Source: Neofusicoccum parvum
Lineage: Eukaryota; Ascomycota; Dothideomycetes; Botryosphaeriales; Botryosphaeriaceae
Assembly: GCA_020912385.1 (NCBI GenBank)
Contig: CP087221.1
Coordinates: forward strand, 1-64,000
Direction of reading: 5' to 3'
DNA: 64,000 bases
Part shown: positions 20,519 to 32,298 of the stretch, one piece after another
Layout: every line of letters starts with the position of its first letter
Position numbering within the stretch: position 1 is the stretch's first letter
The notes under the pieces: generated by a model
Databases searched by the model: none
Told to the model about the DNA's origin: nothing
The model's input: the letters and a program-made list of their open reading frames with translations, nothing else
Translations under genes and position numbers: made by a program

Positions 20519-23498
20519 ATGGAACAGCCTTCGAAGCCTCTCAGACATGACGACTACACCGTCGCATGTATCTGCCCCATGGGGGTCGAGCTCGCAGCCG
20601 TGAAAGGAATTCTCGACGATCTCCACCCAGGCCTCCCATTAAGACGCGACGCGGCAAGCTACACCCTCGGCCGAATTGGCGAACACAACATCGTCGTCGC
20701 CGTCATGCCTGAAACCGGCACGAATCGCGCTGCCCAAGTTGCACTCCAGCTTCTAAACGACTTTGCTTCCATCAGATTCGGTTTGCTGGTGGGGATTGGA
20801 GGAGGCGTCCCGAGCAAAACCCACGATATTCGTCTTGGTGACGTCGTTGTCAGCAAGCCGACGGATACTTTTGGAGGTGTGGTCCAGTATGACTCAGGAA
20901 AACGAACAGCTGGTGGGCAGTTTCAGAGGACTGGATCGCTGAAGAAGCCGCCAGCTATGCTTTTAGCAGCTGTGCAACAGCTAGAAGCCAAGCACCGCAT
21001 GGAGGAGAGCGAGGTCCCGGTGCATATAGACAAGATGCTAGAGAAATACCCCAAGATGAAGCGAGGAGGATACACCTTTCCGGGAGTAGAAGAAGACACT
21101 CTCTACGATCCAACCTACGATCACGAAGCTGGAGATACATGCAGCGGTTGCGACCAAAGTAGGCTTGTCTCTCGCAGTCCTCGACACGACAGCATGCCGG
21201 AGATATTCTACGGTACAATCGGCTCGGGAAACGCAGTGATTAAGGATGGAACAACTAGGGAGAAGCTACGGCATGATCTTGGCATTTTATGCGTGGAAAT
21301 GGAGGCAGCAGGCCTAATGGACGAGTTTCAATGCCTTGTCATCCGCGGCATCTGCGACTACGCCGACTCCCACAAGAACAAGCGATGGCAACCATACGCT
21401 GCCGCGACCGCTGCCGGATTTATGAAGGAGTTTCTCCTCATGATCCCTGCAGCCCAGGTCAAGCAGGCAAACAGAGCTGCGGATATGATTAGTAAGTAGG
21501 CGATTAGTCTCATCCTAGTACTATATAATAAGAATGGTTCGGGTTAACGTACGTCCTATTAAAGAACATAACGTGCCTTTCTCTTTAGAGGGTATGCCCA
21601 CAATCGAAAAATTCATCGGACGGCAAGCGGACATCAAACGAATCGAAGATTTCTTCCAGCCTGGAAAAGTATCCCAGTCGCGCCGTAAAGTCTTTGTACT
21701 TTGTGGCATGGGCGGGATTGGTAAAACGCAGCTGGCGGTCGAGTTTCTCCGCACGCATCAGAACAATTACACAGCAATCTTCTGGCTTGATGGTTCATCT
21801 GAGGAGCAGCTAAAACAGTCACTCGTGAATACTGCTCTCCGAATCCCCCAAAGAGAATTGAACGCCGATACCTTAGCAGCTCTTCAAGACTCTATATCTG
21901 AGAAGGAAGTAGTCGTCAGAGGAGTCCTTCAATGGCTGTCAATACCCACGAACACCAAATGGATGCTTGTTCTCGACAACGTGGACCACGACTACCTCTC
22001 TGAGCCCAAGGACCCTAATGCATTCAACATTGAAGAGTACTTCCCAGCTGTTGATGCGGGATCAATTTTGATTACGAGTCGGCTGAAAATCGTGTACCAA
22101 CGGCTTAGAAACGGACTCGAGGTTGGCCAAACCAACAGCGACGATTCGAGGGGGATTCTCGAGAGCAATGCCGGTCAGCCTATCCAAGGTATTACGTCCT
22201 TTTAGCAGTTATTTTCACATGTTAACTCATTATGTACAGACGTAAATGACCTAGTGCAATCACTCCATGGCCTTCCATTGGCTCTTGCTCAAGCTGGAGC
22301 ATATATTGGGCTAAATGGTATAACTGCAGCTCAGTACTTGAAGCTTTACAGTGACACGTGGATAGCACTCATGAAGAGTCACAAATTCTCGCTTCCAGAG
22401 TACCAAAACCGGACTATCTTAACCACATGGAAGCTTTCATATGACAAAGTGAAGGCTAAAAGCGATGAGGCTGCCGGCTTACTCAAGCTTTGGGGCATGC
22501 TCGATCCATCCGGCCTTTGGTTTGAGCTTATAGAGGCGGCAAACCGAGTACACGAGGATATTGAGGTTCCCTCTTGGCTACAATCGCTTGCAGAACAGCA
22601 ATTGAGCTATATTGAAGCAGTAGGTCTACTTATACAGTATTGTCTTGTCAGAAAGACCGAGGGGAGTGAGGGGCACTCAATGCATCCAGTTCTCCACCAG
22701 TGGTGTCCCACTCTAGTAGAAGGAAGAGAAATAGAGTGCCTAAGATGGGTTGCAGCGAGCCTTATTGCAAAGATAGTACCGGCAGACAACCATCCGGATG
22801 CGTGGAAGATACAAAGACGCATCTACCCACATGGAAACTGGATTTATAGATGGATGCAAGGCATTCGAGGGCCAGTAAACGAGGCAAAGGCCGGCATCTA
22901 TTCATGCATGGGTCTGCTGTTCTCATACTATGCAGAGCTGCGCAAAACCGAGGATATGTATCAGCGGGCGCTCGATGGAAAAGAGAAGGCGCTTGGGCCG
23001 GACCACACGTCGACGCTCAACACGGTCAACAACTTAGGCCTACTCTACTCTGATCAGGGCAAGCTGAAGGAGGCCGAGGAGATGTACCAGCGGGCGCTCG
23101 ATGGAAAAGAGAAGGCGCTCGGGCTGGACCACACGTCGACGCTCGACACGGTCAACAACTTGGGCCTACTCTACTCTGATCAGGGCAAGCTGAAGGAGGC
23201 CGAGGAGATGTACCAGCGGGCGCTCGATGGAAAAGAGAAGGCGCTCGGGCTGGACCACACGTCGACGCTCGACACGGTCAACAACTTAGGCAACCTCTAC
23301 AAAAATCAGGGCAAGCTGAAGGAGGCCGAGGGGATGTACCAGCGGGCGCTCAATGGATACGAGAAGGCGCTTGGGCCGGACCACACGTCGACTCTAAGCG
23401 TACGTACGCGCTTAGAGAACCTTTACTTAGAACAGAGACAAAGCCAAGGGAAAAGGAAGCATCGAATTTCTCGTCTTTTTCATCGCTTTCGATCGTAA
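20519..23498 (+). CDS. NLR-like STAND protein: nucleoside phosphorylase, NB-ARC, TPR repeats
   Basis: Three exons give about 951 aa: 20519-21491, 21565-22188 and 22240-23498. Intron 1 (GTAAGT at 21492) ends at AAG 21564, keeping the NVPFSLEGMPTIEKFIGR lead-in known in such proteins; a TAG acceptor at 21588 is a second in-frame option. Intron 2 is 22189-22239. Exon 1 is a PNP_UDP-type phosphorylase domain (VACICPMGVELAAV, GLLVGIGGGVP, VEMEAAGLMDEF). Next comes NB-ARC with P-loop GMGGIGKTQLA, Walker B WMLVLDNVD and GSILITSR. The C-terminus has four 42-aa kinesin-light-chain-type TPRs. PNP/NB-ARC/TPR proteins belong to the fungal NLR repertoire linked to non-self recognition and incompatibility. 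The gene looks intact in a decayed neighbourhood. Confidence 0.9.
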
Positions 23499-23659
23499 TA
23501 GATATCTATCACCAAGGTTTGATGGAAAGGTGTTGTAGCAATATCACGTGTACAGCTAGTCCATCTGTAGTTAGCGCGAGAGGAGGCTATATAAGGGTAC
23601 CTCCCCAACCCTCCTCTCAACAGTATGCCATCAACCTTGAATCACACTCATTCATCAAA

Positions 23660-25285
23660 TCTTTCAACATCTCTAGAGTCCAGCGAATGGCAACAACCAA
23701 GGCTATCTCAGCCTTCCGCACTGTATCAACTAAAGCTCTAGACTACGAGAACTACTTGCTACTAATAAAGCTACGTCTTCAAGCTAGAGTAGAGAGAGTC
23801 ATCTACAACCTTAAAACACTTCCATCCTCACACCCATATAAGGCACTAGTTAACAAGGGAACCTTAAAATTCGACCTAGCAGCCAGTTTCCTGAGCCCTC
23901 TCAATGCAACTCTCAAGCTACAAATCCCAAGCCTAGTAGAGAACACTGAAGTAGTTGACATCTACCCCTTACCACCATAGAAGCCGCTACCACTAGACGA
24001 TATTCAACTTCAGCTCCCGGAACCTCAGACTCTAGAGGACCTTAAGGAAAAGCTTCAGCTAAACTAGTCTAAAAGAATCTTCACAGATGTATCTAAAGTG
24101 AAGGGACAGCTTGGAGCAGCTGCAGTGATCCTCGACCAAACACAAAAAGTCTACAGGCAAGCCCAGAAGGGAGTTGGCTCTAGCAAGTTCTACAGCATTA
24201 TAGCTGCAGAGCTTGTTACTATTAATACTGGTATGGAACTGGCAGTAGAGCAGAACTGCGGAGAGAACAACTCAAACCCAGTATGCTACACTATCTACAG
24301 TGACTCCAAGGCAGCCTTGCAAGCATTAGCAAACCCATACAAACGGCGATCAGGTTAAAGCATAGTGCGGTCCATCACAGAAACCGCTTAGAAAATTAAG
24401 GATAACCACCAGATCAGCTTCTCCCTCCAATGGATCCTAAGCCATAGCGGAATCAAAGGAAATGAAGAAGCAGATAAGCTTGCTAAGACAGCAACCACAC
24501 GCCTAAGAGAACACAACTTTGAACCACTCGCATCACTCCAGGTCCAGGAATCTAAGGAGGTGTCGAACTTGCAAAAGTACGACGCCGCACTGTTACCAGT
24601 GCGTGCTAATAGGCTTTATATTGTCTGACAGGAGGCAATACACGCGTTATGGACAGCAGAATGGAAAAACTCGGATAAAGGCCAACACCTCCGGAACATT
24701 GACACAGCACCACCAGGCCCCCACACACACCATCTGTACGACAAGCTCCCACGGAGCCTTACTGGTCTCCTTGCCCAGCTTCGGACAGGCCACTGCTAGC
24801 TTAACCAACACCGTAAGCGGATGGGCCGCATCAACAATGAGCAGTGTGAATGTGGAGAAGTTGAATCAGTGTCACATGTCCTTCTTGACTGTTACCTGCT
24901 TCAGCAAGGCCGTCAGAAGATGCTTCAAGAAAGTGGCTTATAAAAGAACAGCCTATCAGCCTTGCTAGGTGGAAAGCCACCAAACAGCACAGCAGCCACC
25001 CAAAGCAAAAACAAGTAGAGGATAACAGCATCGCAGCTACAGGCTGTACTCAGCTTTACGCAAGACACACAGCGGTTTATAAACAGAGATGAACCTATAG
25101 CGTAGAACACTCTTTACACCACACACCTAACACCTCACTCTCCGCCTCCCTTTACCTTCTCCTTCTCTCAAATTGACACACAACATGTATACTAGCATTG
25201 AAATTCTTTGAATAGTCGTAGCCTGCATATCGCTCAGGGCGATGGGTCAGGGTAAATGAATTCAACTCAACTCAACTCAACTCAA
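23660..25285 (+). mobile_element. RIP-decayed 3' part of a LINE (RNase H, zinc tail)
   Basis: Frame segments read SRVQRMATTKAISAFRTVSTKAL (end of the reverse-transcriptase region), then FTDVSKVKGQLGAAAV, AAELVTINTGMEL, YSDSKAALQAL and HSGIKGNEEADKLAK (RNase H), then CECGEVESVSHVLLDC (zinc-binding tail). Stops, mostly TAG, interrupt the frame at 23978, 24065, 24356, 24388, 24628 and elsewhere. The element ends in a (CTCAA)n tail at 25261-25285, directly before CTTTTGGTTAGG. It belongs to a different LINE family from 11401-12922, which has an AATC tail. The 5' limit is uncertain. Confidence 0.78.
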
Positions 25286-25286
25286 C

Positions 25287-25612
25287 CTTTTGGTTAGGAC
25301 TCCCTTCACTGAAGGATAACTCTACGCCTAGTAGGCGGACTCGGATGCAGATGGAAACTAAGCTCCGAGAGGGTGATCCAAAGGTCCTCGTGAAGTTTGG
25401 TTGGGTTCGGGTGCGATTTGGGTTCGAGATCTAACTGCGGAGTTTGCGGCGGGTGGAAACCACTCAACGCACCTCTTTTCCAACGCACTACGCAACAGCG
25501 CGTATAGCTACGAAGCTGGAATTCGAGATTCTAGCTGAGGGAATCAAGGGCTTTTGAACGGTACCGGTCTTGGCGCTTTTCCTCGTGGTCGATTTCCTCC
25601 TGCGGCGCAGGA
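25287..25612. repeat. CTTTTGGTTAGG junction plus second copy of module-3 end
   Basis: CTTTTGGTTAGG (25287-25298) is a one-base variant of the junction motif and follows the LINE tail. 25299-25366 is unique. 25367-25612 is the second copy of 15522-15767 and ends at the palindrome TCCTGCG-G-CGCAGGA (25598-25612), after which an unrelated LINE begins. Confidence 0.8.
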
Positions 25613-28600
25613 GTTGGTATGAACCTATAGATAAATTCATTTCTTCCCGATATAGCTCCCTTACGGGTCCATGCGGGGTAGGCTATCTGCAATTACTTTA
25701 TACGAGGGGGAAAACCTTATTCGCCAGGCGAAAACCCCTCCTTTCTATCTAGGTGTGTCTTCCTCTACTTATTCCGTTTTTCCTGTTTACCAGTAGTGGC
25801 TGCTGTGGCAGCCCTTCATTCAATCGCTGGTGTACCCTTTCAGTCTTCGTCCCGGTCCTCCTGGTAGTCCTCCTGGTGGTCCTCCTGATGGTCTTCCTGG
25901 TGATCCTCCTGGTGGTCCTCCTGGAGCATTTCCCTGGCTAGGCTGAACTGGTTTAGAAGCCCTGTGCGTAGGAACTATACTGTCGCTGCCTTAATCCCCT
26001 TCTTTGTAGAGAGGAGGGAGTGGTAGTCTATAGTTCCCGCCTCTTGCAGCATCTGTGCCCTTCCCTGCTGGAGGTGGTGGCAGAAGAGAAGGATGTGCTT
26101 TGGGGTCTGCCTCTACCACCCACACGGGCAGGCTGGGCTGGGGTGTCCCGGTACCTTGCGTCTGAAGAGAAAGTCCTCCAGTCCAATATTCTCTGTACGT
26201 AGTAGGATGGCGATTGTGCTGAGTGGTTTAGATAGCTCCTTATGTAGGTCTCTAAGCCTTAGGGTCTAATCTGTATTCAGGGCTACTGGCTTGTTTCTTC
26301 TTTCTTGATTGATATGCGTGGTCCATTGCTCCCTCTATATTTCCTTAAACACCATGTGGATTCTGGCTTTCTCAGGGAGCTTCTTGGTGTTGGGTTTGTT
26401 ACTTTCTATAAGGGAGTTGATTCTCTTGCGGAGTCGTACTCTCCTAGCTGGGCTAGCTGCGCCCTTAGCCTTTAGCACCGCTTTAGCTATGTCCTTAATG
26501 TCCTAGCATGTCCTCTCTGTTACTTTAGCTACCGGATTCTCCTTGGCGCGGAGTGCCTGGGTGAGGGCAAGTTTATCCAGATGCAGTGGGAGAGGGGGGA
26601 TTCCTGTTTTATATTCTAGGACTTTGGTGTTGGTAGATTTATACGCTCCAGAGATGTTGCGGAGGCACGTATTCTAGATCTTTTCTAGTAGTTTGCTTGC
26701 CGTTTTACGCCATCCTAGGGTTCCCTCTGGGGTATGCCACACCCCACAGCCGTAGGTGAGGACTGGCCTGACTACTGCTGTATAGATATGTCGAGCTTTC
26801 GCGAAAGAGGCCCCCCAGGTGGATGCTGTAAGCCTGGATAGAGAGGTATACTGTTTAGCAGCCTTTGTAGCAGTTTCCTTTATGTAGGGTCCCCATCGCA
26901 GTTTGCTGTCTATGTGAATTCCTAGGATCTTTACTGTTGGCTCCGGCTTTCCTCCAAATCCTGGGATGCGAATTTTTGCATTCATATTGAATTTCTTTGG
27001 CCTTCTTGTAAAGTGAGTAAGGTGGTACTTGTCGGGTGCAAATGTTGATCCATGGGTTGCCGCCTATTGTATGTATGTTTTATTCGCTTCCTCTAGCGTT
27101 CTGCAGTTTTGCTCTGTAGATCTGCTAAATGTAAGGATGTTGGTATCATCAACGAATCCTAGGGGGAATGTGCTGCCCCTGCGTAGCTTGGTAAGAAGGT
27201 TGGAGGCGAAGAAGAAGTAGAGAATTGGAGATAATGAGGATCCCTGTAGGATACCATTTAAGGTTTTAATTGGCGGGCTGGTAAAGTCTCTAAAGGATAG
27301 TTGTGTGGTGCGGTTCTGTAGAAAGGAGCGGGTGAATCTCTCTATCCAGACTGGTAGCCTTGCTATTCTAATATTATAGAGGAGCCTCTTGTGGGAGACC
27401 CGGTCGTATGCCCCCGTTATGTCCAGGCTAAGTACTGATGCCACCAGTCCTTGGTCCTGTGCCCAGATTGTATGGATTTGTTCCGTTAGGAGGTTAAGTG
27501 CTACTACAGCAGATCTGTTTCTTCTTGCACCTATTTGTAGGTCAGGGAGTAGGCTATGCATCTCAGTTGCCTGGGAGATCCTATCCGCTACGATTTTCTC
27601 AAGTAGTTTGCCGAGCGTGTTGAGTAGGGCAATTGGTCTATATGCCTTAGCTTTGGTGTAGTCTTCTCTTTGTGGCTTCTTTAGGACAACGGTGGTTGAG
27701 CACTTGAACTGTCTAGGGTGGTAGGAGAGTGTGAGGCATCCCTGGAAGACGTTGGTGAGGGGCTTTACTAGTGTGTGCGCACACTGTTTTAGGAATCTAT
27801 TAACTATTTTGTCTAGGCCTGGCGCCTTATCGGGGGGAAGCTGCTTGATGGCATTAAGGATTTATTCCTGGGTAAGATCCTGGACTATTTCTACCGGTTC
27901 TGGATAGATGGTTCTATTGATATCGGAGAGATCGGCGGCTTTAGGAGAAGGGAAGAACTGGTTTATAAGGATTTCTACCTTAGAGGGGTTGTTATAACGT
28001 AGGACCTGGTCTGTCCCTTGTAGAGGTGGGAATTGCGGCGGGGTTGATGGTTCTAGTGCTTTAGTTCTGGCCCACTTCGCTAGTTTCCAGATTGTTGAGG
28101 GGTCGGCGGTAATTTCTACTACTGTTCTTCGCTATGCTTTTATTCTATCTCTTCTAATTTGTCTTTTCTTTCTGTTGACGGTAGTTTGATACGCAATCCA
28201 ATCTTCCTTCTTTCCTGTATTGGTCCATTTTCTTCTAGCTGCTCTAGCCTGGTGGACTAGCTCTGAGCACTCTTTTGTCCACTGGGTAGATGCCCAGGGT
28301 GAGGGTTTTGCAGCTGGGATGGTTTCCTAGATGGTGTCCTGAATGGCCTTCTGGATCTGCTCGACGGCGGCGTCCAGCTCTATCTTAGTGCTTGGTTAGC
28401 TTGTTCTGATGCTCCTAAGCTTTATCTAGAGTGTTATGTTTACCTTCTTCCAGTCCGCTTTTTTCCATTGAGGTCTTGGAGTTTGGGGGAGTGTAGGTGT
28501 TGGGGTGACGTCAAGTGTTGTGAGAATAGGTAGGTGGTCAGATGATGACTCTAGTTCGTAGCTAACTCCACAGTTTATAATTCTTTCCTCTATCCACTAG

Positions 28601-29110
28601 GAAGTGAAGATAAGATCTAGAGTGCTTTTACTATTGCCTCTTCTTCTAGTGATAGTGCCTCTTAGGAGGGCTAGGTTTAGGTTTGCTGTAGTTGCAGTTT
28701 CGATTAGGTGATTCGCAAGAGTATAGTGTGTAGGGGAGGTAATACCTCCCCAGAGGGGGTGATGGAGATTAAAGTCTCCGAGAAGGATATGTTGCCCCTG
28801 CATAGCAAGGGCTCTTGGCAGAATAGATAGGGTCCCTAGTTCCGTGCTTGTGTGGGTAGAGGGAGGGTTATAGTAGTTATAGATGTGGATAACGTTGGTT
28901 GCAGTGGTAAGGGAGAGGGTAATGAGGTCTGGAGAGTGGATTGTCGTCTGTCATTAGGGCATCGATAGGATAATAGAAAGAATTATAAGTGTCGAACGGC
29001 GCGAGAAAGAATGACACCGCTGTTCTTCTTTGATTAATACTATCGAGTGCTACATAAATATCTGATCGCAAAGGGAACGCGTAAGCAAAAGAGGCTGTGC
29101 TAGGTACTAA
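25613..29110 (-). mobile_element. RIP-decayed LINE with endonuclease and reverse transcriptase, minus strand
   Basis: Reading leftwards: an APE-type endonuclease remnant at 29071-28597 (LLGDFNLHHPLWGG, LDLIF), a long piece with stops, the reverse transcriptase at 27561-27064 (LSLDITGAYDRVSHKRLL, LNGILQGSSLSPILYFFF, FVDDTNIL with the catalytic DD), and the thumb region at 26985-26674 (KILGIHIDSKLRW, GCGVWHTPEG). A Pro/Gly-rich decayed tail runs to about 25820. Many in-frame TAG stops separate the pieces, so the element is dead. I see no RNase H domain, so it is a third LINE family in this window. Both end coordinates are approximate. Confidence 0.8.
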
Positions 29111-30372
29111 GAATTGACGCGTACGGGGTGGAGTGATGGTGGTGTAGTGATCAGAAGAGGAATACGAGACACGTGATTGCGGGCCAATGTGGTTGAAAAT
29201 AAGGAACTACTACTTCCCAGGACTAAGGAAAACCGTATAGTATATAGTCTCGTAGTACGATCTTTATATTAGAAGTAAGGCCGTGATATATATACCTTAT
29301 AGCCTTCTATAGCCGCTGGAAGTACTAAAGCAACTATAGTAATCCATTATATTGGATTTCGTTACCAAGTTGCCTAAGTCTAAAGATCCCCTTATAGGAG
29401 TCTTATACGACTCGATTCTCGTCTTCGTCGACTGACTTATAAAGTATACGTACTTCCTACCCTACCTTAAGGCGTCTAATATAGAACAGCTCACCTATAC
29501 GTTCCTCTAAATTATCTTCGCGGATCACGGAATGCCGGAAGAGATAATATTAGATAGAGACAAGCTTATAGCCTCTAAATTCTAGTAAACAGTCATACGC
29601 TAACTAGGAACGAAGAACAAGCTCGCTACCATAGCACACGCGTAAACAGACGGCCAAACTAAGCGAATAAACTGGACTCTTAAACAATACCTCCGCTGTT
29701 ACATCAACTACCCACAGGAAAATTAGGTAGAACTGTTACCTATGGCCCAATTCGCCTACAACAGCGCTAAGCAAGAATTCATGAACGAATTACCGTTCTT
29801 CGCCAACTACGGGTTTGAGCTAGAAGCCTATAGGGAAACAATTCCAAGTAGAAAGCTAGCGCAAAGTGGCATCCTTAAAGCCGAGTAGCTAAAGAAGCTA
29901 CATAAGACTATCAGCCTTGACCTTAAATACGTCCGAATTATAATGTCCAAATACTATAATAGACGGCACCAGGCGGCACCGAACCTAAAGAGGGGGGATA
30001 AGGTCTATCTCCTCAGAAAAAACATCAAGACGAAACGGCCAAACGACAAATTGGATTTCAAAAAAATTGGCCCATTTAAGATTGAAGAAAAACTCGGAGA
30101 AGTCACCTATAGGCTCAAATTGCCTAATACACGGATGAACCCCACTTTCTACATCTCATTGCTCGAGCCAGCACCCGAAAACGCCAACATCCCAGAAACC
30201 CAAGAAGAAATTGTACCAGAAAACCCGGACGCCGAAGAAAAACAGTACCCAGTGGAGAAAATCCTAGACTGTAAACGGTTCGGCCATCAGCTTAAGTACC
30301 TGGTCAAATGGGAAGGATACGGGAATGAGGATAACCAGTGGATACCCAAGGACGACATACATCCAGAATTGG

Positions 30373-31172
30373 TTACAGAGTTCCATCGCCAGAACCCTGA
30401 CCTCCCACGGAAACGAGGTCGCCCTCGAAAACAAACGACGGCAAGCCCTCAAGAAGCACAGGATCGAGAACTAAGCGAGCAGAATCCACCAACTCAGGTG
30501 AATGAGGAGACCTTGCACCCGTTACGGGCTCACCGGCAGACCCGGCAGACTCAGCCGACTGCGGCACAGCAGGACCCACCGCCTCGTGACGTGGCCGTTT
30601 TGACGCGGACGGACCCTCGGAGTTCTCAGGATCAGACGGCTCCCCAGCAGCCAAGGCAGCCTCCAACGCTCTCCGATCCTCCTCTTCCAGCTCGTCAACA
30701 CCAATGGCATCATACTCTCGCTCGAGTACCGCCAAACCCCTTTCCTCAAGCAACTTACGCTGCTTTCGTAAACGACCCAGCTTGGCAGAAGCCAGCTGAG
30801 TACGCTGCTCAGCGCGACGTTGCAGTTCCTCCAGCTCCTTCAAAGAGGCCTGTAGCTCATCATAAGCCGACTCCTCCTCAGCACGAATCCGCTCTTGTTG
30901 ACGACGCAACCGGTTCACTACCGAAGGTCAATAAGGAATGGCAGAGGAAGGAAGGACTCACTGGCTCCCACAGTCATCCGCTGAGCATCACACATACTGA
31001 GCCCACGAGAAATGCACTCGACACAACGAGACGAGCGAGGACCAACCCTACAAACACGGTCATTCAGAAGACACTCGAAACAAGAACGAACGACCGGTGT
31101 AAAGCAACGGGCGGAGGACGCCAGGCCTTCATGATACGCCGTCTCATCGCGATAACGCTTGACCCCAGCCAT
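30373..31172 (-). CDS. Zinc-finger/coiled-coil protein encoded antisense to chromovirus pol
   Basis: Two exons on the minus strand, 31172-30962 and 30917-30373, join across a 44-bp intron (GTGAGT..GGTAG) in phase to give about 251 aa. Near the N-terminus is a Cys cluster SCFECLLNDRVCRVG..SSRCVECISRGLSMC (C-x2-C-x6-C-x8-C-x2-C-x7-C). A long charged coiled coil follows (RLRRQQERIRAEEESAYDELQASLKELEELQRR), then an acidic tail. It lies entirely opposite the open tail of the retroelement pol, downstream of the chromodomain. Intact splice sites and a clean frame on both strands suggest a real overlapping gene carried by the element. Its function is unknown. A DNA- or chromatin-binding role is inference. 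Confidence 0.6.
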
Positions 31173-31272
31173 GTTGGAACTTACGGGAGAAAGGCAAGAA
31201 GGACGCCGAGACAACAGAAATACGGACGTACGGAAGAATCTTCGGGCCGAAGGTCCGTAAGGGGGAGGATAG

Positions 31273-31981
31273 TGTTACGGCGCAGCCTTCACCAGGTCAG
31301 AAAAGTAGGAAGAAGGATAAGCGGGGCACGCACAGACGCCGCAGAAGATTCCTCTAGGCAGTCAAGAATCACGTAACGCCCCACCAGTTCACCAGTTCAT
31401 ATGGGCTTGGCAGAATGAACCTCTGAACTCCAGTTCAGACGGTTCAGAACACCCCACAACATGAACTCCATGAACTATTGTCAGACTTTACTGCCTTGCT
31501 TCCTTAGGCATGTCGTTCATCTCGAATCTTCTATCATTCACGGAAACATGGAAACTCCTCTCATTGATGCCCAACCCCTCATCGGCACTCACTCGCGGAT
31601 AACGATTATCCTCGGTTATGCTATGCTCTCATTCATGTATATAAAGCAGACCTACTCACCTGTCCTTCAAGAGACAGGCAGAATCTACTCTCTTTCTGAC
31701 CTCACAACACTTCACCATCAAATCCAACAACTATAGATTGTACAGAACTCTCCTACGTATATAAACCACACTCATTAGCATAGCTTTGACCTTCGTGGTC
31801 AACTTCGATAATCAATCTACACCATTGATTAGTAACACGGCCTTCGCACGCAGTGCTCAGATACGTGTATTCATCACTCCGTTCTCTCTCCCCTCTCTTG
31901 TACCCACTCAAGGTAAACCCCAACACGGCTTACCACCCTCTTTGGTGTTTGGATCCTTAGAGGTAGAGGCCCGCCGTTACA
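31273..31981 (+). repeat. 3' LTR of the chromovirus
   Basis: It begins TGTTACGGCGCAGCC after the purine tract and ends GCCCGCCGTTACA. The last about 90 bp match the end of the solo LTR at 54273-54706 (opposite strand) closely, which fixes the 3' boundary. It is 709 bp long versus 434 bp for the solo copy, so the two differ internally. Confidence 0.75.
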
Positions 31982-32038
31982 GTTGTTCCGTCGGAGTTGA
32001 TCCGTAATTCTCTGACCTGAGAAGGCTGTGCCGTAACA
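31982..32038 (-). repeat. Inverted LTR-start fragment abutting the 3' LTR
   Basis: The segment ending GAAGGCTGTGCCGTAACA is the reverse complement of the LTR start (TGTTACGGCGCAGCCTTC) with one change. So a second, oppositely oriented LTR fragment touches the 3' LTR, probably because one element inserted into another or because of a rearrangement. Confidence 0.55.
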
Positions 32039-32298
32039 CTTATAGCCTCTGGTAAATACCATGGGACTGTCTATTTCGCCATTTATCCCGTAATTATATA
32101 AGCGCCTATATCAATGGCCATCATGTGCTCCGTGCGTGTGTAGCCGCTCGTCAGTCGGTAGTAATGATTTTACCTCACCATCCTCTTTCAACAACTTTAT
32201 TCTACGCCCTCTATTAATTCCCGCCCGCGATCTAGCCCATCCCACGACTGTATAAGACATTATTATGCCAGTAGACCCACCAGAGCACTCCCACCGCC

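Larger units (their letters stand above)
29230..31981 (+). mobile_element. 3' part of a Ty3/gypsy chromovirus (integrase, GPY/F, chromodomain, 3' LTR)
   Basis: From about 29390 the frame shows an integrase core (LVFVD, ILDRDKL, TDGQT, MAQFAYNSA) with several TAG/TAA stops. From 29943 it is open to 31376 and contains the GPY/F module (GDKVYLLRKN, IGPFKIEEKLGEVTYRLKLP, NPTFYISLLEPA) and a chromodomain (YPVEKILDCKR..YLVKWEGYGNEDNQWIP). A purine tract, AAGGGGGAGGATAG, precedes the 3' LTR (31273-31981). Protease, reverse transcriptase and 5' LTR are absent. Decay stops near 29900: the integrase is full of stops but the chromodomain part is clean. Confidence 0.85.

Noticed and set aside
22955..23415. 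Regular repeats, possible CRISPR-like array
   Set aside because: They are coding TPR units of 126 bp with no spacers, in a eukaryotic gene.
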